The notes under the pieces are model-generated. The model worked only from the letters and a program-made list of their open reading frames with translations, made no database searches and was not told the origin of the DNA. 64,000 bases of DNA from JALYYC01 sp963795805 (GTDB lineage Bacteria; Chloroflexota; Dormibacteria; CF-121). The translations under genes and the position numbers were made by a program. Numbering within the stretch: position 1 is the stretch's first letter; each line of letters begins with the position of its first letter. Of this stretch, positions 15,304 through 25,600 are shown piece by piece. The stretch covers positions 62,001-126,000 of the forward strand of contig CAWCIV010000004.1 of NCBI GenBank assembly GCA_963795805.1, written 5' to 3'.

Positions 15304-17520
15304 ATGAAATCGCCGTCGGCGTCGCCGTTCGGAACTGAGGTTGCGGCGATCAAGGATGGCGTCGTGCATCTCAATAACGGCGCCAAACGTGTGATCGTCC
15401 GCACGTCCTCGCTGAACTTCGCGGGGCTACCGCCGGAGCAGCAACAGCGCGCGGTTCAGGCATTCCGAGAACTGCTACACGGTCAGAATGGCCCGCTTCA
15501 GCTCTATTTCCGAGTCCGCCGGATTGCAGCACGGGACACGGCAGAGCCGTCCCCCGAACGCTTTTCCGACCGAAGGCAGTACCTTGGCGCCCTGACCCAG
15601 AGCTTTATCAATGCGCACCTGGCAGAAACACCGGTGTACGAGCGCGACGTCTTCGTCGTGCTTGCCCAGGGCGAAAGCCGGCGGGATTTCCTCCGGTCCT
15701 GGAGCTTCCGGTTCGAGCGGTCCGCGGAGCAGCCGAAGCGGGTCGCGACCGACCTCGGCCGCCCACTCCAAGAGCGCACAAATGGCCTCGTTGAGCACCT
15801 CAGGCAAGTCGGCCTGAAGGCTGAAGCTCTGGATGATCAGGGCCTGTCAACGCTGTTTGCCGAGCTATACCGCCGTGACAATCACGCCGCCGCGCAGACG
15901 TCGTTCGTCCACCGGCCGCAGTCCGTCGAGGTGTCGGGCCGCCACTACGCATCGTTCGTCGTGGACCGCTACCCGGGAGAAGAGGTCGAGCCGGGATGGT
16001 TGCTTCCATTGCTCCAGTTCAGCGGCGAGCTCCATGCCGGGATTCACATCCTCCCGCTCGAGACCGATCGAGCCCTGTCTCGCTTGCATCGCCGAATCCA
16101 GGATCTACGAGCGGATGACCTGGCCAGCGTGGAGTCCGGGGCCATCCCGCGGACAACGCTGGGGACCCTTCCGGACGCCTTGAGCGTGCATCAGGCTCTG
16201 GTCCGCAACGAAGAGAAGGCCTTCGCCGTGGGCTTCTATCTGACTGTTGGCGCGAGTGATGCAGCCGAACTGCGTGCCCGGTGCGACGCACTCGAGGCAA
16301 GTTGCCGCCGCATGATGCTTCGGGCGATTCCGCCGTTCTTTGAAATGCAGCAGGCACTGCTCGCGTCCTGGCCGCTGGGCATCGATCTCCTGGGCCAAGA
16401 AAAGATCCTGCCAACGACCGCCGTATCGACCCTGATGCCCTGGCTCCAGGAGGACCTCGCCGATCCGGTCGGGCATTACTGGGGATACAACAAGGAGACT
16501 GGAGGCCTCGTCGTCTTCGACCCCTTCGACGAACGTCGGTTCACCAATGCCAACATCGCCGTCCTCGCGCACTCGGGGGCCGGCAAGAGCTATGCCGCCG
16601 CATCGGTTGTGCTGAGCGCGCACACCCGAGGGATCGGAGCTATTTTGATGGACCCGGAGGCAGAATATGGCGGCCTGGTCCGCGAACTTGGGGGGACGTA
16701 CTTCCACCTGGCTGCGGGCTCGGGTCATGCGATCAATGCGCTCGATCCCAAGCTGTTTGGTACGGATCCGGAAGAACGGGCCGACCACATCAGCGATGTC
16801 CTCGATTTGATCGGGCTGATGTGTGGGCGCCTCGATGAGGTGGAGCGCGCGCAAATCGAGACGCTTACCCGGGCGACAATCGCCGCCAGTGCGACCACGC
16901 CCGTCCTTGCCGACGTCTGGCGGGCGCTCAACGACAAACATCCAGGCTCGCGTCCTGGCACGATCCTTCAGCGGTGGGTCACGGGCGATCTCGGCCTTTT
17001 GTTCAGCGCCGAGACCAACGTCGACCTGACGGCCGACGTTGTCGGCATCAATCTGCGGAACCTCAGTGACGAGTTGATCGCGCCGGCCTACCTCCTGGTT
17101 GCGAACTGGTTGTGGGCGATGCTGCGTCGTGATCGCCGTCCCCGTCATCTTCTGATCGACGAGGTTGGCCTACTCCTCGAACACGAGCCGATTCGACGTT
17201 TTCTGGTGCGACTCGCTCGTCGGATCCGGAAGTACGGCGGCAGTCTCATCCTGGTAAGCCAGAACCCCGGAGACTTCTTTGAGACCAAGGACGGGGCCGT
17301 GTTGGCCAGCAACCCCAGCATCCTTTTATTGGGGTCACAGAAGCACTCGGAGGCGATCAAGCTGCAAAAGGCTTACAACCTGACCGATCGCCAGGTCAAT
17401 TACCTCGAGACCGCCGCTCGCGGTGACTTCCTGCTGGTCGCCGGCCCGAACCGAATCCCGGTACACATCATGGCGCCTCCATGGATGGACGAGCTCATCG
17501 TGGGGTCCCGCAGCCGCTAA
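15304..17520 (+). CDS. VirB4/TraC-like ATPase encoded in the Tad operon
   Basis: The 738-residue product resembles the ATPases of conjugative and type IV secretion systems. Its N-terminal half has VHLNNGAKRVIVRTSSLNFAGL and FRELLHGQNGPLQLYFRVRR, as in TraC/VirB4 partners of PrgI proteins. The motor half has Walker A AHSGAGKS at 422-429, Walker B HLLIDEVG with Asp619-Glu620, and a sensor-like LILVSQNPGDFF. VirB4 proteins energise substrate or pilin transfer across the membrane. No coupling protein (VirD4), relaxase or VirB6-like gene is seen here. Together with the PrgI domain of the first gene, it brackets the Tad operon. ATG 15304 is chosen over TTG 15298; both lie at the end of cpaB. Confidence 0.85.
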   Translation: MKSPSASPFGTEVAAIKDGVVHLNNGAKRVIVRTSSLNFAGLPPEQQQRAVQAFRELLHGQNGPLQLYFRVRRIAARDTAEPSPERFSDRRQYLGALTQSFINAHLAETPVYERDVFVVLAQGESRRDFLRSWSFRFERSAEQPKRVATDLGRPLQERTNGLVEHLRQVGLKAEALDDQGLSTLFAELYRRDNHAAAQTSFVHRPQSVEVSGRHYASFVVDRYPGEEVEPGWLLPLLQFSGELHAGIHILPLETDRALSRLHRRIQDLRADDLASVESGAIPRTTLGTLPDALSVHQALVRNEEKAFAVGFYLTVGASDAAELRARCDALEASCRRMMLRAIPPFFEMQQALLASWPLGIDLLGQEKILPTTAVSTLMPWLQEDLADPVGHYWGYNKETGGLVVFDPFDERRFTNANIAVLAHSGAGKSYAAASVVLSAHTRGIGAILMDPEAEYGGLVRELGGTYFHLAAGSGHAINALDPKLFGTDPEERADHISDVLDLIGLMCGRLDEVERAQIETLTRATIAASATTPVLADVWRALNDKHPGSRPGTILQRWVTGDLGLLFSAETNVDLTADVVGINLRNLSDELIAPAYLLVANWLWAMLRRDRRPRHLLIDEVGLLLEHEPIRRFLVRLARRIRKYGGSLILVSQNPGDFFETKDGAVLASNPSILLLGSQKHSEAIKLQKAYNLTDRQVNYLETAARGDFLLVAGPNRIPVHIMAPPWMDELIVGSRSR

Positions 17521-17622
17521 GCAGGCTCTGCCGCGGGGGCGTTCCGTCCTCGTAACGGTTTGGACGGGACCGCGATGAACGCCAATGGTTCCACGCGAAG
17601 GTAGCGTTCTGGTCACGAAACT

Positions 17623-20600
17623 ATGTCCTCGCCTACCCGCGCCAGGCGCGCCGGGATGGTGCTGCTCGCCGCAGCCACTGCGCTGATGCTCGCCCCGGCT
17701 CCGAGCCTGGTGCAGGCCGCAGGGCCGGGCTGTGCGACGCCAGGGTCGGCTGGGACGGCCACGATCACCGGGGTCGTCAACACCTATTACCCGGGTACCG
17801 CCACCGTCGCTGCCGGGGCGACGACCATCACCCTCGGCACCGCGACCGGCTCCGTCACGCCAATCGCGATCGGGGACCTCGTGCTGGTGATCCAGATGCA
17901 GGATGCCGCCATCGACTCGACCAACACCGGCGCCTACGGCAACGGCGTCGCTGGCGATCCGGCGACCGGATCAACCTCTCTCAATAGTGCCGGGCTCTAC
18001 GAATACGCGGTCGCCACGAGCGCGGTGCCACTCGCCGGCGGCAGCCTGACCGTCAGTAGCGGACTCATCAATGCGTACACCCAGGCAGCCCCGACCGCGA
18101 CGCAGGGTCAGCGTGACTTCCAGGTCATCCGGGTGCCCCAATATGTGGCGGCGACACTGGGCGCCGGCCTGACGGCGGGGCCCTTCAACGGCTCAACCGG
18201 GGGCGTGCTGGTGATCGATGTGGACGGGGCCCTCAACCTCAATGGCAACACGGCCAGCGTCAACCAGGAAGGCTTCCGGGCTGGCCTCGGCCGGCAGCTC
18301 GCCGGCGCGGCCGCCGGGGGAACCGGGACCGACTACGTGAATCTCAGCGCCAACCCATTCCACGGGCAGAAGGGCGAAGGGATCGCCGGAACGCCGCAGT
18401 ATCTCTACGACTCCCGAACCGGCACCACCGTGAACAACGGGGCCGATGGCTACCCGAACGGGAGCACCGCGCGAGGCGCCCCGGGAACCGCGGGCGGTGG
18501 CGGCACCGACCCACATCCGTCAGGAAATGACGAGAACACCGGTGGCGGTGGGGGCGCGAACGGCGGCGCCGGCGGCATGGGTGGCAACTCGTGGAAGTCC
18601 AACATCGCCGTGGGCGGCTTCGGTGGGACGGCATTTCCCGCCACCGCGGCGCGTGTCACGGCCGGCGCCGGCGGTGGCGCGGGTTCTCGAAACAACTCCG
18701 GCGCCATCGTGAATGCGAGCAGCGGCGGCAACGGCGGCGGCATCGTGATGATCCGCGCCGGAAGCGTGACCGGCGCTGGCAGCATCACGGCGAACGGCGG
18801 GTCAGGCATTGGGCCCGACAACGACGGCGGCGGTGGGGGTGGCGCCGGCGGCACCGTCGTGGTCGTGACGCAGACCGGCGGACTCGGCGGGCTGACCGTC
18901 AGCGCGCAGGGTGGTGCCGGCACGAATGCCTGGGCGGCGGATGCCGGCGGGCCGGCCGACTACCACGGGCCTGGTGGTGGCGGCGGCGGCGGTCTCGTCC
19001 TCACGAGCAGCGTCGCCGGAAGCACAAACGTTGCGGGCGGCACCAACGGGACCACGACGACGGATAGAAACGCCTACGGGGCCACCCCTGGAGGCATCGG
19101 GTCGCAAGCGGCGATTACCGCCGGCCAGGTCCCCGGCGCCGGGTCGGGCGCCGCCTGCACCTCAGATCTCACGCTTTCCAAGACCCACACCGACCCGCTG
19201 GTTCGCGGCGGGACGGGTGTCTACACGCTAACCGCGAATAACGTCGGCGGAACGGCCACCAGCGGCACGACCACGGTGACCGATACGTTGCCCGCCGGCT
19301 TGACGCCGACGGCGGCCAGCGGCAGCGGCTGGACCTGCGGCATTGCCACGCAAACGGTGACCTGTACCAGCACAGCAGCCATTGCCAGCAACGCGTCCTT
19401 TCCCGCAATCTCCATGACGGTCGCGGTGGCTCAGTCGGCGCCGGCGTCCTTGACGAATACGGCCACCGTCTCGGGGGGCGGCGAAGTCAACACCGCGAAC
19501 GACAGCGCCAGCGACCCGACCACGACGGTCGCCCGAGCCGATGTCGCGGTGACCAAGATCGCGAGCAGCGGGACCGTGATGGTGGGCTCGAACGTCGACT
19601 TCACCGTGACCGCCTTAAACAACGGCCCGTCCGACGCCACGGGCGTCCAGGTCACCGACCAATTGCCGGCCGGCCTCTCGTTGGTGTCGGCCACAACGAT
19701 CAGCGGCAGCTACACGCCCGCGACCGGCGTCTGGAACATCGGCTCGCTGCCGAGCGGCGCGACCGTGACCTTGACGCTGACGGCCAGGGTCACGGCGACT
19801 GGATCGCTGACCAACACCGCGCGCAAGACCGCGGAAACGGAGACCGACCCTAATTCGGCAAACGACACCGCCAGCGTCACCATTACCGGACAAGCCTCGG
19901 ACCTGACCCTCGCGAAGTCGCACGTCGGGTCGTTTGTCCGCGGGTCGAGTGGCACCTACAGCCTGGTCGCCAGCAACAGCGGATCGGCAGCGACGGCCGG
20001 ACTCGTGACGGTGACCGATACCTTGCCCGCCGGGCTTACCCCGACCAGCGCAACGGGAACCGGCTGGAGCTGCGGCACCGCGGGTCAGACGGTCACCTGC
20101 ACCCGCTCTGATGCGCTTCCGATTGCTACGTCCTATCCGGCGATCTCGGTGAACGTCACCGTCTTGCAAACAGCTACCAATAGCGTGACGAACAGTGCCA
20201 CGATCGGCGGTGGGGGTGAGGTCAACACCGCCAACGACACCGCGACTGACCCGACCGCCGTGACATCCAGCGCCGACATTGGTGTCGCGAAGACCGCCAG
20301 CAGCGGCACGGCGACGGTCGGGTCGACCGTCCAGTTCACCATTACCGCGACGAACACGGGTCCGTCGGATGCCAGCGCTATTGTCGTCACGGACCAGCTT
20401 CCTGCCGGCACGAGCTTCCTTCAGGCGAGCGCCACCGTCGGGACCTATAGCGGCGGTACCGGGCTGTGGACCATTGGCGCGCTTCCCAACGGCGGATCGG
20501 CAGTCCTGACGATCACGGCAACGGTGACGACCACCGGCGCTCACACCAATACGGCAACCAAGACCGGGGAGAACGAGCCGGATCCCAACGTCAGCAACGA

Positions 20601-22152
20601 TTCATCGAGCGCCACGGTCAATGGTCTGGGGCCTGATCTGACCATCTCGCTCAGTCATGTGGATCCGTTCGTGCGAGGTACGACGGGCAGCTACAGCGTG
20701 GTCGCGAGCAACGTCGGAACGGCATCCACCAGCGGACTGGTGACTGTCACCGACACCGTTCCGGCTGGCCTGACGCCGACCGCGGCCTCCGGAACCGGCT
20801 GGGCGTGCAGCATCGCCGGCCAGGTCGTGACCTGCACGCGCTCTGACGCGCTCGCTGCTGGTGGCACGTATCCACCGATCGGACTCACGGTCGCCGTGTT
20901 GCAGACCGCGCCCAGCACGGTCATCGACAGCGTGACCATCGCCGGTGGCGGCGAGACAAACCTCGCGAACGATACCGCCACCGACCCGGCGACGATCGCC
21001 TCGCTCGCCGACGTGGCCGTGCTCAAGACTGCCAGCAGTGGGTCGGTGACCATTGGCTCGAACGTCACGTTCACGGTCACGGCCCACAACGCCGGCCCGT
21101 CGAATGCAACCGGCGTCCAGGTGAGCGATCTGCTCCCATCGGGCCTGACCCTGGTCACGGCCACCCCAAGCGCGGGCACCTATACCGCGGGCAGCGGGGT
21201 CTGGACCATCGGGCCCATCCCCAACGGGTCGTCGGCGAGCCTGGTGGTGGTGGCAACGGTGACCGCGACCGGAACGATTACCAATACGGCGACGAAGTCG
21301 GCGGAAAACGAGTCCGATCCGAATACGACCAATAACAGCGCCAGCGCCGCGATCAGTGGCCAGCCCACCGCCGTCGTGCCAGGCCCACCGCCCAGCGGGA
21401 TGGCCATGGTCGCGAACCATCAGGGCCCTGCCTGGCCAGCGCTTCTGCTGGCAGGAGGCTTGTTCCTCTTGGTGCTCGTGCTCCTGGCGGTCCGCCGGCG
21501 GTCGCTTCACCTCTTCCTGGCGGCTGCAGGCCTGGCGGCCGGCACAAGCCTGATGCTGAGCGCCCCGGCGCAACCGCTGACCGCGACGCGCGCACTCAGC
21601 CTCCACGCCGCGACGACGGTGGCATCGGACATCCAGGTCTACGGAAAGACGATCTCGATTCAGAAACCGATCGTTGAGAGTCGTCCAACCCTGCATCAAG
21701 CAACCGGACCCATCACACCCACTCGCATTCGCATTCCCGCCCTCAACCTCGACACGACGGTGGAGGCGGTCGGGGTCAACCGTCAGGGTGCGATGGACGT
21801 GCCGAGCAACATCTGGGACGCCGCATGGCTGCAGACTGGAGCCCGTCCCGGCGCGGCGGGCCAGGCCGTCATCGATGGCCACCTGGATAGTGTCGCGGGA
21901 AAGGCCGTCTTCATCGACCTGCACCGGCTCACGCCCGGCGACATGATCTACGTGTCAGACGGTTCGGGTGGCGAGTTGACCTTCCGCGTCACGGCCACGC
22001 AGGTTGCGCCGCTCAATGGCTTTCCCGCGCTCAAGGTCTTCGGGCCATCGAAGGGACGACTCCTCAACCTGATCACGTGCGCCGGCAAGTACGACACCGT
22101 GCACCGGACTTATGATCACCGACTGATCGTCTTCACGACGCTGGCTGCCTAG
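17623..22152 (+). CDS. Giant DUF11-repeat surface protein with C-terminal sortase domain
   Basis: The 1509-residue protein has five regions: a signal peptide (MSSPTRARRAGMVLLAA...QAA); a beta-rich domain to about 290; a Gly-rich segment (about 290-470); six DUF11-type Ig-like repeats in three A-B pairs (about 515-1249) with TDTLPAGLTPT and QLPAGLSLV; and, after one or two membrane helices (about 1268-1320), a sortase domain from about 1368. The sortase triad is visible: His1420 in VIDGHLDS, Cys1486 in LITCAGKYD and Arg1500 in YDHRLIV, as in class E/F enzymes. A transpeptidase fused to a large adhesin-like chain is unusual. The gene follows the pilus operon by 102 bases, which hold only a weak hairpin. 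Confidence 0.88.
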   Translation: MSSPTRARRAGMVLLAAATALMLAPAPSLVQAAGPGCATPGSAGTATITGVVNTYYPGTATVAAGATTITLGTATGSVTPIAIGDLVLVIQMQDAAIDSTNTGAYGNGVAGDPATGSTSLNSAGLYEYAVATSAVPLAGGSLTVSSGLINAYTQAAPTATQGQRDFQVIRVPQYVAATLGAGLTAGPFNGSTGGVLVIDVDGALNLNGNTASVNQEGFRAGLGRQLAGAAAGGTGTDYVNLSANPFHGQKGEGIAGTPQYLYDSRTGTTVNNGADGYPNGSTARGAPGTAGGGGTDPHPSGNDENTGGGGGANGGAGGMGGNSWKSNIAVGGFGGTAFPATAARVTAGAGGGAGSRNNSGAIVNASSGGNGGGIVMIRAGSVTGAGSITANGGSGIGPDNDGGGGGGAGGTVVVVTQTGGLGGLTVSAQGGAGTNAWAADAGGPADYHGPGGGGGGGLVLTSSVAGSTNVAGGTNGTTTTDRNAYGATPGGIGSQAAITAGQVPGAGSGAACTSDLTLSKTHTDPLVRGGTGVYTLTANNVGGTATSGTTTVTDTLPAGLTPTAASGSGWTCGIATQTVTCTSTAAIASNASFPAISMTVAVAQSAPASLTNTATVSGGGEVNTANDSASDPTTTVARADVAVTKIASSGTVMVGSNVDFTVTALNNGPSDATGVQVTDQLPAGLSLVSATTISGSYTPATGVWNIGSLPSGATVTLTLTARVTATGSLTNTARKTAETETDPNSANDTASVTITGQASDLTLAKSHVGSFVRGSSGTYSLVASNSGSAATAGLVTVTDTLPAGLTPTSATGTGWSCGTAGQTVTCTRSDALPIATSYPAISVNVTVLQTATNSVTNSATIGGGGEVNTANDTATDPTAVTSSADIGVAKTASSGTATVGSTVQFTITATNTGPSDASAIVVTDQLPAGTSFLQASATVGTYSGGTGLWTIGALPNGGSAVLTITATVTTTGAHTNTATKTGENEPDPNVSNDSSSATVNGLGPDLTISLSHVDPFVRGTTGSYSVVASNVGTASTSGLVTVTDTVPAGLTPTAASGTGWACSIAGQVVTCTRSDALAAGGTYPPIGLTVAVLQTAPSTVIDSVTIAGGGETNLANDTATDPATIASLADVAVLKTASSGSVTIGSNVTFTVTAHNAGPSNATGVQVSDLLPSGLTLVTATPSAGTYTAGSGVWTIGPIPNGSSASLVVVATVTATGTITNTATKSAENESDPNTTNNSASAAISGQPTAVVPGPPPSGMAMVANHQGPAWPALLLAGGLFLLVLVLLAVRRRSLHLFLAAAGLAAGTSLMLSAPAQPLTATRALSLHAATTVASDIQVYGKTISIQKPIVESRPTLHQATGPITPTRIRIPALNLDTTVEAVGVNRQGAMDVPSNIWDAAWLQTGARPGAAGQAVIDGHLDSVAGKAVFIDLHRLTPGDMIYVSDGSGGELTFRVTATQVAPLNGFPALKVFGPSKGRLLNLITCAGKYDTVHRTYDHRLIVFTTLAA
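19165..21369 (+). repeat. Three 735-base tandem DUF11 repeat pairs
   Basis: Three successive copies begin with the same DLT-L-hydrophobic start at 19165, 19900 and 20635, an exact 735-base (245-codon) period. Each copy holds an A repeat (with GWxCG/S and VTCTxS) and a B repeat (ADVAVTKTASSG-like). Exact spacing implies duplication without later indels and in-frame selection. The copies have diverged in sequence. Confidence 0.85.
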
Positions 22153-22194
22153 GTTTGTGGCTGAGTGCCTTGTACAGGCTTACGCAATGGCGGC

Positions 22195-22590
22195 TTAGCG
22201 CACGGCGCGCAGGGCGAGCTTGATATCCGACACGCCGAGGTAGGCGCTGACTCGCCGGGCGCTTCCGCCTGATCCCAGATAGGCGTAGTCGATGTTGACG
22301 CTGGCCTCCCGCAGCTTGTGCGCGACCACGCCGAGGCTGCCCGGCTTGTCGGGGAGGACGACATGGAGCACGTCCTCCTCGCTCGTTTCCCACTCGTGCT
22401 CAGCAAAGACCTTCTTTGCAGCAGCCGGCTTGTCGACGATCATCCGGATGGTTCCGTGATTCTCATCGAGCGTGGCCATGGCCATGAAGGCCAGGATGTT
22501 GACCTTCTTTGCGCCCAGCGCCGAGCCGATGATTCCCAGCATGCCCGGGCGATTGTCGACGTGCGCCGTCAGTTGCTTTGCCCTGGGCAT
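22195..22590 (-). CDS. Tandem ACT-domain protein
   Basis: The 131-residue cytoplasmic protein consists of two ACT domains: LTAHVDNRPGMLGIIGSALGAKKVNILAF, then VLHVVLPDKPGSLGVVAHKLREASVNIDYAY. Both carry the D/N-x-P-G-x-L/M-x-x-I/V start of ligand-binding ACT units. Stand-alone ACT pairs of this size commonly bind amino acids and regulate partner enzymes. No catalytic domain is present, and the flanking genes encode giant exported proteins, so the partner is unknown. It lies tail to tail with the sortase-fusion gene, and its start is 33 bases from the end of the upstream giant gene on the same strand. Confidence 0.88.
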   Translation of the reverse strand: MPRAKQLTAHVDNRPGMLGIIGSALGAKKVNILAFMAMATLDENHGTIRMIVDKPAAAKKVFAEHEWETSEEDVLHVVLPDKPGSLGVVAHKLREASVNIDYAYLGSGGSARRVSAYLGVSDIKLALRAVR

Positions 22591-22623
22591 GTGTAGGGCT
22601 ATCCTAGGCCCTGCGGGTTTCGC

Positions 22624-25600
22624 TTACTTCGCGGCGACGGTGACCTTGTTCGAGGCGGCGCTCTCCAGGCCTGCGGCGCGCCCGGTCACGTAGTACGTGT
22701 ATGTCGCCCCGCCAGTCAAGCCGGAGTCAGTAAAGGTCGTTGTGGTCAGGCCGGCCTTGATCAGGGTCCAGGCACCACTCCCCGCCATACGGTAGAGCGC
22801 GAAGGTCTTGTCACCGGCAGCTGCTTTCCAGCTAAGGGTGATCTTGTGTCCGGACTGCGCCGTTGCAGTCAATCCGGTCGGCGCCGCGGGTAGCACACGT
22901 ATCAACGTCTGCGCCGTCAGCGTTCCGAGGTGCGCCGTGACCGTGCCGGTCCCCGCGGACGCGGCGCTCGCCACGAAGGTCGTTCCGCTCCCGGTGGCAG
23001 CCGACAGGGTGCCCGGTGTGCCGGTGCTCAGCGACCACGTCGCGGCGCCCGAGCTCACTGCATTGCCGTACGCATCAGTTGCCGAGGCCGATAACGCCGC
23101 CGTCTTGCCGACCGCGAGCGTGACACCTGTCGGCGATACGGCGAGGGCGCTCGGCGGCCCTGCGTTGACCGTCAGGCTGGCAGTCGCGGTCTTTCCCTGG
23201 CTCGTCGCTGTCACGGTATGGGCTCCGGCCGCGGTGGCGGTGCAGGCAGCGTTCGTGCAGCTGCCGTCCGGCCCGATGCTGTAGCCGGTCCCCGCGGCGG
23301 GTCCCAGGTCATTGCCGTACTGGTCGAAGGCCTCCGCAGCGTAGGCCTGCGACCCACCGGCCGTAATCGTTGCGGTCGCCGGCGTCAAGCGGATGTGGTC
23401 CAGGCTGCCGGCGTTCACAGTGAGCGAGGCGGTCGCGGTTTTGCCACTGGAGTTCGCCGTTACGGTGTGGGTGCCTGCCACGGTGGCGGTGCAGGTCGCG
23501 CCGTTGCACAACCCGTCCGGCGCGATGCTATAGCCGGTCCCCGCGGCGGGTCCCAGGTCATTGCCGTACTGGTCGAAGGCCTCCGCAGCGTAGGCCTGCG
23601 ACCCACCGGCCGTAATCGTTGCGCTACCCGGGGACATAGCGATGTGATCGACCGTGGCGGGTGTCACGCTCAATGTCGCTGTCGCTGACTTGCCCCCATC
23701 GGCTGCGGTCACCGTGTGGCTTCCGGGCAGCGACGCCGTGCAGGTCGCGCCGGAGCACGAGCCATCCGGCGTGATCGTGAACGCGCTCGTCGTGGTCTGG
23801 CCGCCGAGGTCATTCCCGTATTGGTCGAAGCCCTCGACCGCATAGGTCTGAATGCCTCCGGCAATGATCGTCGCTGTCGCGGGCGTCAGGACAAGATGAT
23901 CTAGCGGCCCGACCGTCACGGTTTGCTGGGTGGTCGTGGTGAGGCCCAGGTAGGTCGCGGTCACGGTGTAGACGCCCGGCGTCGTTGCGCTGCAAAGGTT
24001 GCCGGTGCAGGCGGTGGTCGGCGGCCCGATCGTGAGACCGAAGCCGCTGGTGATATTCGAGAACGTGGCATTGAAGTACTGGTCATCGCCGTACAGGGCA
24101 TACGCCTGACCGACGCCCGCTGCGGTGGTCTGCATCCGAGGATTCAGATGAATGGTGGCGGTTGGGCCCGCGCTCACAGTCAAGCTAGCCGTGGCCGTCG
24201 CTCCAGATGCGCTTGCCGTCACGGTGTGAGGGCCCGCCTTGGTGGCGGAGCACGATCCGACGACGCACGATCCATCCGGCGTGATGCTCAGGGTGGCTGC
24301 CCCGGCGGGGCCGAGGTCATTCCCGTACTGGTCGTAGCCCTCCATGTTGAACGCCTGGGCGGTGCCGGCCGCGACCGCCGCGGTTGCAGGCGTGAGTGCC
24401 ATATGGTCGAAGGCAGAGGCCGTCACCGTTAGGGAGGCGGTACCCGTCGGCCCGGGCCCACTTGGGCCACTCAGCGGTGCCGGATACCGTATGGGTGCCC
24501 GTTCGGGTGGCTCCGCAGCTGGCGGATGTGCAGCTGCCATCGGGTGCGACGCTGAAGTTCGTTGACGCGGTGACATCACCGACGCTGTTGCCGTACTGGT
24601 CGAATGCCGAGGCGGCGAAGGTCGCCGCTCCGCCCGCGGTGATCGTGGCCGATGCGGGCGTGATCGCCAGCCTGGCTGCTGGGCCCGGCGTGATGGTCAG
24701 GGTGGCCGTCGCGGTCATACCACTGGACAAGGCGGTAACGGTATGCGGACCGGCGACCGTCGCAGTGCAGGAGCCGGAGGTGCAGGAACCATCGGGGCTG
24801 ATCGAGTAGGCTGCCCCGAGCTGAACCATGTAGTTGATTTGGTTGCCGTACTGGTCGAAGTACAGGACGGAGTACGGTTCCTGGTCGCCGGCACGGATCG
24901 TCCAGCTGCTCGGCGAGAGCGCGATGTGGTCGGCCGCAGCCGCCGTCACGTTGAGGGTGGCGGTCCCGAAGGCCGCGGCGGCTTGTCCCGTCACTTGCTG
25001 GCTGCCGGCCTTCGTGCTCGTGCAGACGTTCGCCGTGCACGTACCCTGGCTGATCGAGAAGGTGACGTGGTTGGTGTAATCGCCGGCATCCTGCCCGTAG
25101 GCGTCATAGGCTTCCGCACCGTAGGCCTGCGTTCCACCGGCCGCCATGGTCACGCCTGGGGGCGTGATAACGAGATGGTCAATCGGGCCAGGCGTGGCGC
25201 CGCCGATGAGCGCGACACTGTGGGGGCTTCCCGGCGTGGTGTCGTTGATCGTCAAAGTGCCGTTGCGGGGGCCATAGGCGCTGGGGGTAAACGTCACCAG
25301 GACCTGGCACCCTCCACCGTTGTTGAGCGGGCCGCAACTGGAGCTTGCCGTGTAGTCACCCGACGCCGTGACACTCGAAATCGTGACCGGGCCGGCAAAG
25401 TTGTCGCTGATCGCGACCGGGACCGTGGTGCTGGTGCCCAGGCTCTTGACGCCAAAGTTCACGTTGCCGGGCGCAATCCCGAGGGCGCTGCCGAACAGCG
25501 TGAGAGTATCGCCGGCCGGCACGGCCAGGTAGCCGCCGCCAGTTCCGAGACCGGCAAGGGGGGCCGAGGCATTTTGTTCGTCGGGTGCCTTGATCGGAGC

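Noticed and set aside
7720..17520. Genomic island integrated at tRNA-Lys
   Set aside because: The Tad-like locus follows the tRNA, but no integrase was seen and I did not find a copy of the tRNA 3' end beyond the operon.
17544..17570. Hairpin CCGTCC/GGACGG as a terminator after the VirB4-like gene
   Set aside because: A 6-bp stem with a 12-base loop and no T-run; too weak to call.
18480..19010. Gly-rich stretch as a CRISPR-like or satellite array
   Set aside because: It is coding GGN repeats within an open frame, with no regular spacers.
20602..21924. Antisense frame inside the DUF11-sortase gene
   Set aside because: Arises from the periodic codon use of the repeats; no ribosome-binding site or motif.
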